From: Tremella fuciformis
Lineage: Eukaryota; Basidiomycota; Tremellomycetes; Tremellales; Tremellaceae
Direction: 5' to 3'
Assembly (NCBI GenBank): GCA_032768795.1
Contig: CP136493.1
Span: 2,356,001-2,420,000, forward strand
DNA: 64,000 nucleotides
How positions within the stretch are numbered: position 1 is the first letter of the stretch; each line of letters opens with the position of its first letter. Positions 21,222 through 33,332 of the stretch are shown one piece after another. Made by a program: the position numbers and the translations under genes. Under the pieces are notes generated by a model. The model was given only the letters and a program-made list of their open reading frames with translations. It was not told where the DNA came from and did no database searches.

Positions 21222-24200
21222 ATGACCACGTCGAGTTGCACACTCTACATCCACTTTGATCGTCGCCAAAGGATGTCCATCCCGGTGAGTGATGCATCTA
21301 GTCGAGCTTGTAGCGACATCTGACGGGCTTTACAGGAGCTGCCCCGCTTCGCCTACGCGCAAGGGGAACGGCTGGACAAGGGTGACCGGCTCTATCGGCA
21401 CATCCAGTCCTGCACCGCCTGTCGGCGGAGAAAGCAAAAGGTGCGCGGATGTGGATGAGCTGTGAGTCGGAGTGACTGATGTCAGTGTGACAAACAGTTC
21501 CCATGTTCGGCTTGCAAAGCCCGGGGAGAGGAGAGCGAATGCGTCGAGTATGAAAAGGACAAGCCCGCAGGCAATTACGTGGTGAGGCTCCCCCTTGTGG
21601 AAACCATGTAAAGCATTGAGTCCAGGGCTATGCGCATCTGGCAGATTTTCATCACCTTGTGGAGCACTGCCGGGCTCTTACAAGAGCTGTACAGCGTCAG
21701 CAGAGCATCATTGAGCGGCTGGAAGCCACCTCCGTCGGGTTAACCCAGGATCAACTAGGCGCTGGCTCAGCCTCTCAACCTAGACTGGACTTTGCTGCAC
21801 TCCCGGAGTCTTTCCCCGTGTCTGGGAGCCAAGGTGACTCCGTGGCAGGTGTGAAGCGGCCGCGTGTTCAGGTGGACAGCCCGCAGTATGAGAGCGATCC
21901 GACAGATGAGGGACCTCCCCATTCCCCTGGACCGACGTTTCATCACAGCCACCCGCCGACCGCTGCGCCGTCCCTGGCAGATCACAATGCGGCTCTGATA
22001 CTGGAGGTACGGGGCTCTCACCATGATATAAACCTGAACTCACCCTTAGGATTTCGCTCTGAGGAGGAGTAATGTGCGGACCACTACCTTGCCTGCCGGC
22101 CGTGAGTGGAGCCCACCTCACATGGCGCTGAGAGCAGAGGGGTCGCCCATGGAGATCCCTGTCAAACGTCCTACAGCACAGACGTGTACCGTGGTGGGAC
22201 TAGATGCCTTGCCGGACGGACAAACAATGCGCGCCTTGCTGGAGGTCTTTGTGGGTCCCGTCGATGCTCCAATGTACGTGCACTGATGCCTGTCCAGTGT
22301 ACGGAGTACGTCAATTCCCACAGACGTCAGCGCTGACCGGGCTCTTCAGTGTCGAGTGGATGTAAGTTGCGATCTTTGAAGGTGAATAGCCAGAGCTAAG
22401 CAATACTGTAGGTACCGGTGCATTCATATCCCAACTTTTCGACGTATGTGCGACGAGGTGGCTCGAGTCGAGCTGGCCAACCCTCTCCCTCTAGATCGAG
22501 CTCTCTTCCTGCTGTTACAGTGTGCATGCCTCGTTGTCACTCTACACCTGTCAGATGCGGGCCGCATAGCGATGTTTGGCTTCTCGAAGAATCAGAAAGA
22601 TCTGTGTTGTGCAAGATGGGCCTCGGTGTTCTCATCCCTGCTGGATAGTGTGGGGTGGATGCAAAATCACCACATCGAGGTCCTGCAGGCCTTCATGTGA
22701 GGACCTCGTACTGCAGAATACATCGAGTCACTGACTGATGAACAGCATCATTGGCCCATACTGGTCCGCCATCGACAGATCAGAGAGTCACTGGACGATG
22801 CTTGGATCAATGATCAAGGTGAGCGAGTGGAATCAGGTCAGAGGCTGAGTCAAGATCGCTTTTGGACTTGGATTGCAAACTTTAGGACCAGAACTACCCC
22901 CAGAAGCCTCGTACGAGGAAGTCAGCAAGCGCTTCGGCCCACGCTGGATACAGGCTTCGGACCGGGAGACTGGTCGACGTGTATGGTGGCACCTGGTGAG
23001 CCTCAGTGTCTCTCTTACCTTCGAGACCTGGCCTAACTCGGTTCAGGTAGACCTCGACGCGATGCTGTGCGGGGATCATGGATGGTCCACAACACATCCT
23101 ATGGCTGTTTCGTGGTGCACACCCCCGTCAAATGTCGATGATGATGCCATCACCGGCTGGAAGTCGGTGGTCTCCAAGCCCAGGGAAGAGTACACGGTGG
23201 GTCGCTTTCTTTCTCCCACTTGAGCATGAGACTGACCTCAGGATATGACATTCTACCTGGCTCGTTTATCATTGACAATGCCCTGGACCTCTCTCGTCCG
23301 TAAGGTGACTTCGGCCCGCGGGTTGCGATTCGCCTTCATCGAGAAGTACTTGCGCTCCATCGTCAGACATCGCTCAATGCTGACGAAGAGCACTCACGAG
23401 GCGTATATGCGCTGTATCTCCCGCCTACCGACCATCTATCAGGAGAATCAGGAAGATCAGGACGTTGCCAGCGATGCTGCGGGGATGAACAAGATGTAAT
23501 TACCCCCGGTCCAACCTGTCTTGCCTATTGAAGCGCAGAAACGCCGAGCGCTTCCTACTACAGCGGACGATTGACTCGCGTCTGATTAAGCTGCATCGTA
23601 TCTATCTTCCCGGCGCCCTCATGTCGTCAAATCGATATCAGTTGTCGCAGGAGGTCAGCCTTTCTTACAGTACCCGCGCCCTCAAGTCGCTAGCGAAGAT
23701 GCCGAATCAAGTACCGCTCGACTGGTGGTGAGCTTCCTCTGCTTGCGGTGGTAGCACACGGCTTACTCCCGATAGGCCTCTCGTTCATCTAGTATTTACA
23801 GCCACTGTCGCTCTGTTCTGTATCTGTATCGAGAACTCTGCCCCGCCTATGTCAGACTTAGTCGAAACGGCGTTCGAAGGGATCAATTGGCTCATGTGAG
23901 TACGGAGACGATGGAAAACGGTGCTAATAAGCAGCAAAACGTGCAGTGTGCGCGGATTCCAAGAAGCTGCAATGGCGTTGAAGACATTACTATGTGCGAT
24001 CCTAACAATAACAAACCTGCCCCGGTCGAACTGACTCCCAGCCGAAGATACCCAAATGCGACAGTCTCCCCAGACGCTAAGTGGCGTTGTTAGCGATCTG
24101 CAGCATGAGACTCCTGCCCATCAGCTTCTTCGCCGGGCATTGGTGAGTACTTTTTGGCTGACTCCATCTCAATGGCGGGCTCACGAACAGGTGCACCGAC

Positions 24201-24469
24201 CTACCGTGACGGCGCCAGTACCAGCGGGTGACCAGATGGCGTTTGCTGATTTCCTGGCTGCGGGTGGTCCTTCTGGCCCAGCTGACCAGTCGATGGCTAT
24301 GCTTGGAGAAGGGCTGCTCGCTCCAGACAGCTGGGATATCTTTCAAGGCCAGTGGCCGATGGCACAGCCCTCACAGTCTATGACTGGAGTAGAAGACATG
24401 GCCTTCGGAACCGACTTTGCCCTCTTGGAACTGCTCCAAGCGGTCCTGCCAAACAACGGCGGGGCATGA
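21222..24469 (+). CDS. Zn2Cys6 fungal transcription factor
   Basis: This is a nuclear DNA-binding regulator. The start MTTSSCTLYIHFDRR is joined by an intron to ELPRFAYAQGERLDKGDRLYRHIQ. Then comes the zinc cluster CTACRRRKQKCDKQFPCSAC, continuing KARGEESEC, with an intron inside it at about 21440-21485. A coiled-coil region follows (LTRAVQRQQSIIERLEAT). The regulatory domain follows with RCIHIPTFRRMCDEV (the typical HIPTF block), YWSAIDRSESHW, ETGRRVWWHLVDLDAMLCGDHG (WW-L-D-D pattern of Fungal_trans domains), and helices to about 23900. The C-terminus DMAFGTDFALLELLQAVLPN may activate transcription. About ten introns are present. The target is unknown. It lies between regions A and C and could control either. 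Confidence 0.8.
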
Positions 24470-24493
24470 TTCGATGCATGTTGTACGAAGGAG

Positions 24494-26570
24494 TTACACT
24501 AATCGGGACAGAACGAGGTGGCTATCATATGCTCCACCAGTGTACACCTTGTGTACACCCTTGTTCTCGTCAACAGGCTGATCCAGGACACAGGGTGGCG
24601 CCTCAGGCAGCGTCATGGTGTGACCACTGATGCGGAGCATGATCCCTTCTCCTGCAGAAAACACCATGCCCATAGGCCATAGAGTCAGTTCAAACTGGAC
24701 AATCGTTCCGGGAGAAATAGGGTCTCTCTTGTCATGTCGGTAGACGATGTCCATGTCTGTCGAAGAGCCCTTGTCCAGGGAGGCAATATGCGAGAGGCGT
24801 AAGTAGCCCTCGGGCCCAAGTGTCTTGGGGATATTGAGATCGGCAACCTGGTCGACTGGCACAGGGCACGGGTAGTTGAGGTGCACAAGTGGTTTCCCGT
24901 TCTTATCGATCTTGCGGATCTGGACCACGACGTCCATGTCGTCGTGCTCGGCACACGACATGAACAACTTGACTTTCGACAGACCTTGCAGTTCGGTCCT
25001 CTCGTTGAAGAAAAGAGTGAAGTCCTACCATGAGCAGTGCACGCTGGGCCTCATACGTGATGGGAAAGCTCACGGACGACGCGGTCAGGCTGTGCCCTTC
25101 ATGTTGAGTCACGCCGGGCTCTGAAGGGAGTGCCTTGACCAGGGTATGAGTCTTCGCGTCGAGGTAGAACGTCTCATGTTGTGTCGGCAGAGGGTACTCA
25201 TCGTAAGGCCGCTCGACGACCGTAGGCTCAGGACTGCCATCAAATCCAAGCAGTGACATTCGGACCCGTGGCGTTTCGTTCCAACCGTTTTGGATCCCCT
25301 TGGCATAGAAGTCAAAGTATTGTTGCAACTCGTCGTTCATCTCGGGGCGATAGATGTCATACCCTGTTCCAGATTCAGCTCGGGTGGAGCGGACTGTACC
25401 TACACTCTTGATACGGGTGGACACGCAGCCATTTGTCCTTCGATTTCGCCTTCATGAAGGTCTCGAAAGAGCCACGGGTGTGGAGTTGCGATCTGCACAT
25501 GAGCATCGAAGCTAGTAGCTCATTTAGGCTGCGCGAACGAGTATGAAGCGGTCTGGTAGATTGGAAGATCGATATTCTCCACCTGGATCCTCTTACTCGC
25601 CCAAAAGTCGTCAAAGAATGGCCTTGATTTCCCCGCACCGGGTAGGTTCTCAGACTTGCCAAAGCCTGGGCTTAGCGACCTGCTTCGACGGTCAGTCACC
25701 TACCAGCAAATCCTCCCGAGAGCATCTTGGTAAATAGTGGTAGATGAGGTCGACCGCCTCGCATGAACAGGTGATTGTACGGGTCGGTGAAGCATTCCCA
25801 GGGCGCGATGGCTTTCAGAGCAGGGTTACGAAGGCGGGACGCGAAGTTGACCTGCGCGATAGCCAGCCATGAGTTGCCGCTGTTCAGTCAGCAAGCAAGA
25901 GGCGAGGCACATTAATGATCTCACGCCATGACCACCGAACCATTGCACCAGGGTTGCTTGCTCAACCAGTCAATCACGTCGTACACGTCTTCGGCCTCCT
26001 AACACGTTCAGTGGTCCCTTCATTTGTCGCCCGTTATGACATACCTGGATGCCCCAGAATACAATGTCTCCCTCCGAGTGCCCCGCCCCTCGGGCGTCAA
26101 TGTTGATAATGGCATAACCACGCTCCACCCACTCCGCCGGGTCGGGAGCCTGCGGTCAACTCTGCTCACTGGTGAAGCGTACTCACCTCGAACTTTTCGT
26201 ATCCGCTCGTCCTGTCCAGTTTTAGACCCATCCGGTATGGTCCCATTGACTCGTAGTTCTGCGGACCGGTGCCGGTCTTGCCATACGGGGACCATGGGAT
26301 GATGGCAGGGACTCGCTCTTCGGTCTTTGGCCTAAAGATATCGGCACGGAGGACGGTCCCATCTCTGACAGTGATAGATGTATCGCGATGAAAGACTGTG
26401 TCGACTCCAAACGCTCTTCGTTTCGGGTTTAGCTTGTGTCCGGCAGCGAGGAGCTCGACAGTATCAGGGAAGAAGCCGTTGTAGTGATATGCGGGGTGTT
26501 GGTCGGGGTGGACATTGTCCAGCCACTCGATGTCCGGGAAACGGGCCTTCTGTTCTGCGATGCGCGCCAT
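24494..26570 (-). CDS. CocE/NonD-family alpha/beta hydrolase (X-Pro dipeptidyl-peptidase-like), copy 1
   Basis: This is a serine hydrolase of the cocaine esterase/X-Pro peptidase group, acting on esters, amides or acyl compounds. From the proposed start MARIAEQKARFPDIEWLDN come YHYNGFFPDTVELLAAG, ITVRDGTVLRADIFRP, VPAIIPWSPYGKTG, YAIINIDARGAGHSEGD (oxyanion strand), PWCNGSVVMAGNSWLAIAQ (nucleophile Ser in GNSWL), KAIAPWECFTDPYN, YFDFYAKGIQNGWNETPRVR, and the jelly-roll C-terminal domain with LFMSCAEHDDMDVVVQIRK. It ends KVYTGGAYDSHLVLSRLV. It is paralogous to the gene at 28450. Upstream in-frame coding to a start near 26762 is possible but splicing does not resolve cleanly, so 26570 is used. 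Several introns interrupt it. Confidence 0.75.
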
Positions 26571-26868
26571 GACTCGGACAGCGAGGAAGACAAGGACTCA
26601 GCGTACTGCATTTTGTACCATATACTGCACTTCGTCGACTCTCGTCAATTGTGGACACGGCTCTTCAGGCATACGATCTCCGACAGGAGGGTGTCTTCGG
26701 CCGCGCCTCAACCTCGGTCCGAGTATGGGAGTGAAAACTGCTGCAAGGACCGCGACTGCAATGGCCATCCGGCACTAAGGTAGGATTGGGTGATAGACTA
26801 GCAGTTCTGCGAGCAAAACGAGCATTCCTGCATCCACATAGCTTAGGCACAAACTACATGATATGGAG

Positions 26869-28134
26869 CTAGGCGCGTATTCCAGCCAGGCGGAGGACCG
26901 TCTCAGTCGCTGCCCTTGGCTGTCGAGGAATGCCAGTGTCGAGTGGATCGGGAAGACCGGTGTCCACTCTGACTCCGGCTTCATGAGGTCGGACATGTAT
27001 AGAGGCGAACGGGACGTGACTCTAGCACGTCAGCCATCCATCCAATCGACAGCCATTCTCTTCGTCCACGGTGACTTACTGTGCCGAGGTATTGCTCAAA
27101 GGCAATCTTGCGCGTCCGGCGGTCTTCCTCAGAAAGCAGCTTGGCAGGTGCCATGCAGATATCTGAATTTAGCATCTTGATCAATGCTGTGAAGGGGGAG
27201 AACGCACATGCGCACGTCCGATCTCGGTTCCCGGTGGGACGGACGTTGTAGTGCATCGCGCGCGAGTCCCACAGAATGAGATCCCCTGGGCCGGCACACA
27301 CCTTGACCCACTCGCACCCGTGGTCCTTGAACCATTGATGCTGCTCGTCGGTGAACGAGTAGAAATCCACTGGTCCCCATGTACGCGTCTCCTCTCGCCC
27401 GATCGTGTCAAAGAATTGCTCAATGATGGGCGCCGAACCAGACAGGATCATAAGGCCGCCGTCTTCGGGCCCGCACTCGTTGAGGTTCAAGATACCTTGA
27501 ATGCAGTACAGCCCTCTACGCGAGGGCGACTGGTCAATGTGCTCCCCTGACATATCAGCGGACTCTCCTCCCCAGCTACCCAGCAACAACCGCTCACATC
27601 TGCCACCGTCAACGACGTCGGTCCTATTTGGCAACATGATAGCCGCGGAGTCGAACGAGGTGATAAGATCGTCAGTACCCCTAAAGTCAGTCCAGATATG
27701 GGTTGGTCCATGGCCGACTCACCAGACCTTGGCAAATGCGTCCATGACTCCGGGCTCGGTGCGAAGATCCCAGAGCCACTGCTCATGTGCGATGCCGTAT
27801 CCGTGTATCATGCCACCCCTGGAATCAGTTATGAATCCGTGAGAGGCGGCTGCACGCGCTTCATATGGTTTGGCAGGTTCTCGTTCTTGTAAGTGCTCGG
27901 ATCGTCCCGTTTGAACCCCAGAGGAAAGCCTTCTAGCCACTGAAAAGCCGCCTCGCGCGCCTGCAATGCTTTCTGTCGAGGCATAGCCTCCTTCACCACG
28001 ACGTAGCCCTTGGTGCGCAGGTCATCTCGCCAGTCCCCGAAAGAGCCCCTGTCAAGTAGGTCCGAGTACTCGAATGGGGGGAAAACCGGCTCAGGGCCGC
28101 GTTTGACAATAAGTGGAGGGGCAGTGCGAGCCAT
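26869..28134 (-). CDS. Phytanoyl-CoA dioxygenase (PhyH) family oxygenase
   Basis: This is a predicted Fe(II)/2-oxoglutarate dioxygenase that hydroxylates a small or lipid-like substrate. The start MARTAPPLIVKRGPEP is followed by DLRTKGYVVVKEAMPRQKA and FPLGFKRDDPSTYKNENLPNH. After introns come GGMIHGYGIAHEQWLWDLR, DDLITSFDSAAIMLP, and GEHIDQSPSRRGLYCIQGIL (metal-binding His-x-Asp). NLNECGPEDGGLMILSGS follows, then GDLILWDSRAMHYN (distal His) with VRPTGNR supplying the 2-oxoglutarate-binding Arg. The C-terminal exon reads HVPFASIHVRPHEAG to VLRLAGIRA. It has about five introns. It lies between two CocE paralogues in a dense catabolic region and is divergent from the second. Substrate unknown. 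Confidence 0.8.
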
Positions 28135-28449
28135 GTTGATCAATGTAGGTCTTAGAGAGCTTGAGTCGAGGTTGAACGGAAGTGATGAGCTCGCCGAGTT
28201 CCACTCAGCCACATATCGTCAAGTATACTGAGCAACAATGGGTCTCGACCGAGCGGCCGAGGTCGTCGGAGCTGTATCCCGCGGGTCCGCACGGTCGAGA
28301 AAAGGCCGGGATGACACGTTCAACAGCAAACTCGACCGAGTTCGGAGCGACGGCATACGAGACCCGACAGTCTACTGACCAAGTCTCCATAACAGCACAA
28401 CGCATCATGGATTATCGACGGTATCGACCACAGCGCCAGCTTGCTCATC
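28135..28449. promoter_or_regulatory. Divergent promoter between PhyH and CocE copy 2
   Basis: This is a 315-bp intergenic region serving both genes. CGG-rich words occur (GAGCGGCCGAGGTCGTCGGAG near 28250), but I see no clean palindrome and no gene. Confidence 0.4.
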
Positions 28450-30312
28450 ATGCCACCTCCTGTCCAGATCGCTTACCGCCCCATCGACAAGCCCAAGGTG
28501 GGCCATCTCGGCTATGCCGGGTTCAATCCCCACACGCAGTACTTCAAGAAGGGCGACAGGCCTTTCGGGCGCCGACAAGTCGACTGCGATATCACGATGG
28601 AGCACGATGTCGAAATCAAAGTCAGAGATGGCTGCCGCTTGTATGTGGATATCTGCAGACCGACCAATCCCAAGGGTCCGGTTGCCGCTGTCCTTTCCTA
28701 CAGCCCGTTCGGCAAGAAGTTCACCGGTGTTGAGATGTAGGTATGCTTACGATGTCATTTGGGGCGCAAGGCTGATGGCAGGCTGGACTTTGCGAAAAGC
28801 TGGCTGCCGTTCCGCTGCGGTGTAGGCGAGAACGACATCAGCGGTCTCGAGAAGTTCGAAGGGCTGGACCCAGCCATGTGGTGTGCGTGGGACTACGCGA
28901 TCGTCAGTGTCGACGCGCGCGGGGCGGGCGACTCGGACGGGGCCGTTGTCATCATGGGCACCCAGGAGGGCGAAGACGGCTACGATGTGTGTGAAGCGAT
29001 TGCGGCTATGCCGTGGTGCAACGGCAGCGTTGGGACAGCCGGCAACTCCCACCTCGGCATCGTCCAGTGGTTCATTGCTCAGCAACACCCGCCATCTCTC
29101 AAGGCTATCGCCCCTTGGGAGGCATGCAGTGACCTCTACCGAGAGCAGTTCGTCCGCGGAGGTATTTTCAGCATGAGCAACTTTGAGTTCATCGTCAAGA
29201 CGATTATACAGGGCGGTGTTGGCTGCGAGGACTTTAGGGAGATGTACCGCCGAACAAACGACGGCTTGATCAATTCTTATTGGGCGGATAAGAGGGCGGA
29301 CATGAAGTCGATCACTACCCCGGCATTCATCACTGGATCCGAGTTCAGCGCGATGCATACGATGGGCTCCGTGAGAGGATATATGGAACTCGGCACCGAA
29401 GACAAATGGTTGAGGTGGTCGGCGGGTCAGGAGTGGTATGATATCTGGGCAGTGCCAGCGTATAATGAGGAGCTCAAGGAATTCTTCGATTTCTTCCTGA
29501 AGGTGAGTCAACGAGGCTGTATAGGTCTTGGCTGAGTATTATAGGGTATCCAGAACGGCTGGCGCGAGAAGACCCCCAAGACGCGCATGTCCATCCTCCA
29601 ATTCGGCAAGAAAGAGGCGATCAAAGATTTCCCCATCCCCGACTTTCCCCTGCCAGACACCGACTACAAGCCACTCTACCTGTCATCAGGTGGCAAGTTG
29701 GCTCTGGACTCCCCCACTGAGACCCAGAGCGTCGAGTATGACTCGGAAGACCCCACCTCGTCAGTCTCCTTCCAGTGGACCTTCGACAAGACGACGACGC
29801 TCTGCGGTCTGCCCAAGGCGATCTTGTACATGTCATGCGACAAGCACGACGATTTCGCGCTGAGTGTTCAGCTGCGCAAGCTGGACCCGTCTGGCAAGCC
29901 CCTTCTGTCGATGACTATCCCTTTCAAAGCAGCGGGCATCTCGGACCCCGAGGACAGCCCGCGGAGTGGGGCCGTCCTCCATGCAGGCGCCATTGGCCTT
30001 TTGCGAGCGTCCCACCGAGCCATTGATCACTCGCGCTCGATGCACCCGCAGTTTCCCTTCCACCCCCACGACAGGCTGGATAAGGTGCCTCCCGGTACAG
30101 TGGTTAAGATGGAGATTGGGATATTCATGACGGGCGTGCGGTACGAGGCTGGCGAGTCCATCAGAGTGGATATTCGACCCGTCAACCCCCTCATCATGCC
30201 GGACACCACCACGGCGTATGGTGAGCCATTGCCGGGCAATACTGGCAAACATCAGGTACACTTTGGGGGAAAGTACCGATCGTGCGTGATCCTTCCGTTC
30301 ACCAACCTGTAG
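28450..30312 (+). CDS. CocE/NonD-family alpha/beta hydrolase (X-Pro dipeptidyl-peptidase-like), copy 2
   Basis: This is a serine hydrolase closely related in layout to copy 1. It starts MPPPVQIAYRPIDKPK (the ATG at 28450) and continues with GYAGFNPHTQYFKKGDRP, ITMEHDVEIKVRDGCRLYVD, and VAAVLSYSPFGKKF. An intron at about 28738-28790 and VGENDISGLEKFEGLDPAMW follow, then YAIVSVDARGAGDSDGA, PWCNGSVGTAGNSHLGIVQ (nucleophile Ser in GNSHLG), and LKAIAPWEACSDLY. A second intron near 29502-29545 leads to GIQNGWREKTPKTRMSIL and a beta-rich C-terminal domain (LYMSCDKHDDFALSVQLRK, PPGTVVKMEIGIFMTGV). It has far fewer introns than copy 1, so the two genes diverged some time ago. It lacks a signal peptide, so it is probably cytosolic. 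Confidence 0.85.
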
Positions 30313-30592
30313 CCATACGGCTAAGAGGCCGCGAGCCCATGAAGATGCATCATTGAATGGCACCGGAGATGGGAAGATGCGGCCCTTTTGGCCCTCCTTG
30401 ACGTCAACGGGTCTAAAATGTCACGATGTACTCAAGACCTCTGAGGGCTTGGACGTTCGCCAAATGTCTCGTGACCTTCAAAATCAGCTATGAGGCTCGG
30501 CGCACGGGGCAGGTGTTCGCAAACGACAACATCGGCATGCATCTTATGGCGGTACCGCATACGCAGTCATGTCTTTGCCTCATGAATCTCGA

Positions 30593-31530
30593 TCACCACG
30601 GGTACAACTTGCCATCGTAGTTGTGAATTCCTGCCCCCGACTTGGCCAGATCGACTGTCGCTGAGAGCTTGACCAGCCCAGCTGCAGATTCGGCAGGCGG
30701 AATGGCCCCAGGCAGTCCTTCAGTCATGCGAGTGGCAACCAGACCAGCTAGACTCTCAGTGCCCTGCGTGTGTCACCATTCTTACCGACTCACGATGCAC
30801 TAGCAGCACTGAGACGCCTTGCGGTTCCAGCAAGTCGGCCCACTGTCGACCCAGCATATTCACCGCGGCCCTGCAGTCAGTGTCTGACAAGGAAGCAGCC
30901 CGGCGCACACACTTGCTTATGGCATAAGAGCCACTGCGAATGCTTGGCTGACCCCACTTTCTGGCCACCTGACCCAGGAAATCGACCGACCCAAGTGAGC
31001 CGAAGATCGAGGACACTATGATGATCTGCTTCCTCGTGGAGGACGAGGCCAAAACAAGTGGGTAGAAAGCCTTGATGGCATTGTGAACGCCGATGACATT
31101 GGTGTCGAAGTTGACCTTGAAGTCTTCCGCTCGTAGCTGGGATATCTGTCCCTGGCCTTCGTTGATGCCGGCGACGACGTAGAGTGTGTCGATGACCGGG
31201 AAAGACGTGCGCACGCCGTCGGCTGCCAGCTATCTTACGTCAATGACAGCCCCTTCGCAGCTGAGTGGACTACCTTAGCACTTTCTTCGTCCTTGACATC
31301 GAATGCGATGATGGATAGACGATCTCCGTACTGCTTCTGCAGCTCCGAAAGCTCGTCCGAGGGCGGGTTCGCCCTTATAGCAACGAGCACATGATCTTGG
31401 TTCTCCTCGAGCTGAATGTTCAGCTCAAACACGTCCAAGTCCACCGCCGAAGGGCTCTCACGACACGTTGTGTCACTGCCAGGCCTATGCCCCGATTCCC
31501 GCCAACAATGCAAGTAACCTGTTGAGACAT
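30593..31530 (-). CDS. Short-chain dehydrogenase/reductase, sniffer-like
   Basis: This is a Rossmann-fold oxidoreductase. The start MSQQVTCIVGGNRGIGLAV contains the GGNRGIG nucleotide motif. After an intron come HVLVAIRANPPSDELSELQ, IIAFDVKDEESAK, DTLYVVAGIN (the NAG-like element reads VAG), FDTNVIGVHNAIKAFYPLV, and KQIIIVSSIFGSLGSVDF. Then GSYAISK (catalytic Tyr-x3-Lys), AAVNMLGRQWADLLEPQGVSVLLVHP, and a C-terminal exon with GLVKLSATVDLAKSGAGIHN ending GKLYPW follow. That pattern, with the final NYDG tail, matches small carbonyl-reductase-like SDRs. About four introns are needed. It faces left, downstream of a 722-bp promoter region holding two small hairpins. Confidence 0.75.
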
Positions 31531-32252
31531 AGTGGTTCGGCGGTCTGAGGAGAGGACGGGAAAATCACGCTGGGCGTCTTGACTTGTCCATCAATGCCAT
31601 CTCCTCATGATTTATACGCCTCCCTCGCCGATGGGCATGATTCACAGACGCTCATGATGACTGATGAATAGGAAGTCTTACCAACCAAAGCGAGCCCCCA
31701 ACACCTGCTCTACAGGTGCCACCACAGGCGACGTGGCTTAATAAGCCAACTTTAGGTGAGTAACGGGGTGACTGCCTCCTGGGTGGCTAAGTCAGCCACC
31801 TCAGGCTAATTGCTTACTCAGAACGCCAATTGGGAACTGGGCGTTGAGGGTGACTGCTCAGCTAGCAGCTGGAGCCTCAGATGGAGCACTTCGTGCAGAT
31901 CGAACCACTGAAAGCAACGCAGGCAACTCAGTGACTGGTGACAATATGAGAGGTCATCGGCACCCGCCGACAAAGCACTGCTCCTGCTCGTGTATCGGCA
32001 TGGAGAGGATCACCGGGGTGAGCGGTCACGTCATGACCAGGCTCATAACCTGTGTCTCTCGCATCGACTTGCACGCGAGCGCTTGGAGGTTTCAGGCCAA
32101 TTTTCGAGGAGGAACTCGACATACCCTCGAAATCGGCGGTTCTTCCTTAAGGCTGGTCCCTCTCTGTACCTTCTCCAGACCCCTGCGCAACGGCCCCGCC
32201 GTCACCGAGTCCGGCGCTCTCCTTCTGGATCTGGGTCTGTGCATGTGAATGA
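31531..32252. promoter_or_regulatory. Long upstream region of the SDR with two GTGGCTWA hairpins
   Basis: No convincing gene lies here. Two related inverted repeats occur: GGCTTA-A-TAAGCC at 31735-31747 and GGTGGCT-AAGTC-AGCCACC at 31782-31800. Both begin with GTGGCTWA on the plus strand. They could be paired binding sites about 48 bp apart, about 205-270 bp upstream of the SDR start. Confidence 0.45.
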
Positions 32253-33332
32253 CTAGCGACTATCGAAAAGGATTTCAGGGTTCTTTACGAGCATGTTCTG
32301 CCATTCATCCTCGGTCAGCCACGATTTGAGCGATTTGAGCCAAGCTTCGTCGTCTACCGGCAGGAAAGGCTCCGGCTCCAATCGTGAGCTACTTTTGCGG
32401 TTCTCCCACGGCTGGGTATGTGGCCAGTCCGATCCATACAGGATGCGATGCGGATTGGCGGCCGCCAACGCCCTCACGACCGGCTCGAGATCGCTGAAAT
32501 GTGGAGCCAAGCGGGAGTTTCGATAAGGAGCCGATAGCTTTATCCACAGCTTGCCGGACCTGAGTAGTGTCGTGATACCTGTCATGCCGGGTTGAGTGAG
32601 CGGGTCAAACATTGCGTCTGACTTCCACGAGGCGCCTTTGAGGAAGGCGAGATGGTCGACGACAATAGGTACCGGAGACGCTAGGACGGTATCGACGAGC
32701 TGGTCCCACCAACTGGCGTTGGAGAATTGGACGTGCACCGGCCATCACAAAGGTGCCACTCGAGCTGTGACGGCTTGTATGAACGCAGTCGCCTTCTCGA
32801 ACGATTCCATGGCTTTGTACCGGAAGAAGTCGGCTCGGATACTCCTGACTCCCAAAGCGTGCAGCTCATGGAGCTCTGCGTCCGTGATTGCTGAGGCAAA
32901 TCAGCTGCGGCAGCTTCTGACAGCCGACATCCTCACTCTCATGGTCGATGACACCGATACCTATCGCCGCACCCTCGAAATACCGCAGATATACTTTGAG
33001 ACTTGTGAGATCATAGCCAAAGCTGACAGGCGGGTTTAGCGGAATCACCGATTGACAGAAGCAGCTTACGAGAGGCCATGAGCTATACAGATGCGTTCAA
33101 ACCCTAGTCCTCGTTGGAAGGCTACGAGTTCTTCCAGTGACGCGTTGGATGGTGTGAAGTGCCGTTCGCTGCTCAACGGATACTTGTCGAGCTCAAATAT
33201 GTGATGATGGGTGTCCTGAAGGGTGGCTCAGTCTTGGTGGGCGAAATGGGCCATCGGGGAACTCACCCAAGCACCCGCTGGGACCAAGTCTGTTCGCTCG
33301 CGGGCCAGCGGCGATGTTTTGTTGCTCTCCAT
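32253..33332 (-). CDS. Amidohydrolase 2 family lactonase (2-pyrone-4,6-dicarboxylate lactonase, LigI-like)
   Basis: This is a metal-dependent TIM-barrel hydrolase of the COG3618 type that opens lactones. The start MESNKTSPLARERTDLV is joined across a 51-nt intron to DTHHHIFELDKYPLSSERHF (metal-binding HxH element) and LEELVAFQRGLGFERICIAHG. Then come AELHELHALGVRSIRADFFR, PVHVQFSNASWWDQLVDTVL, IVVDHLAFLKG (His), and IKLSAPYRNSRLAPHFSDLE. RILYGSDWPHTQ (the catalytic Asp of GSDWPH) and WLTEDEWQNMLVKNPEILF follow. Length and blocks match LigI-like and L-fucono/rhamnono-lactonase-like proteins. LigI itself opens the pyrone made in protocatechuate 4,5-cleavage. With an RraA/LigK-like protein 8 kb away this is suggestive, but sugar lactones are also possible. 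Confidence 0.8.
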
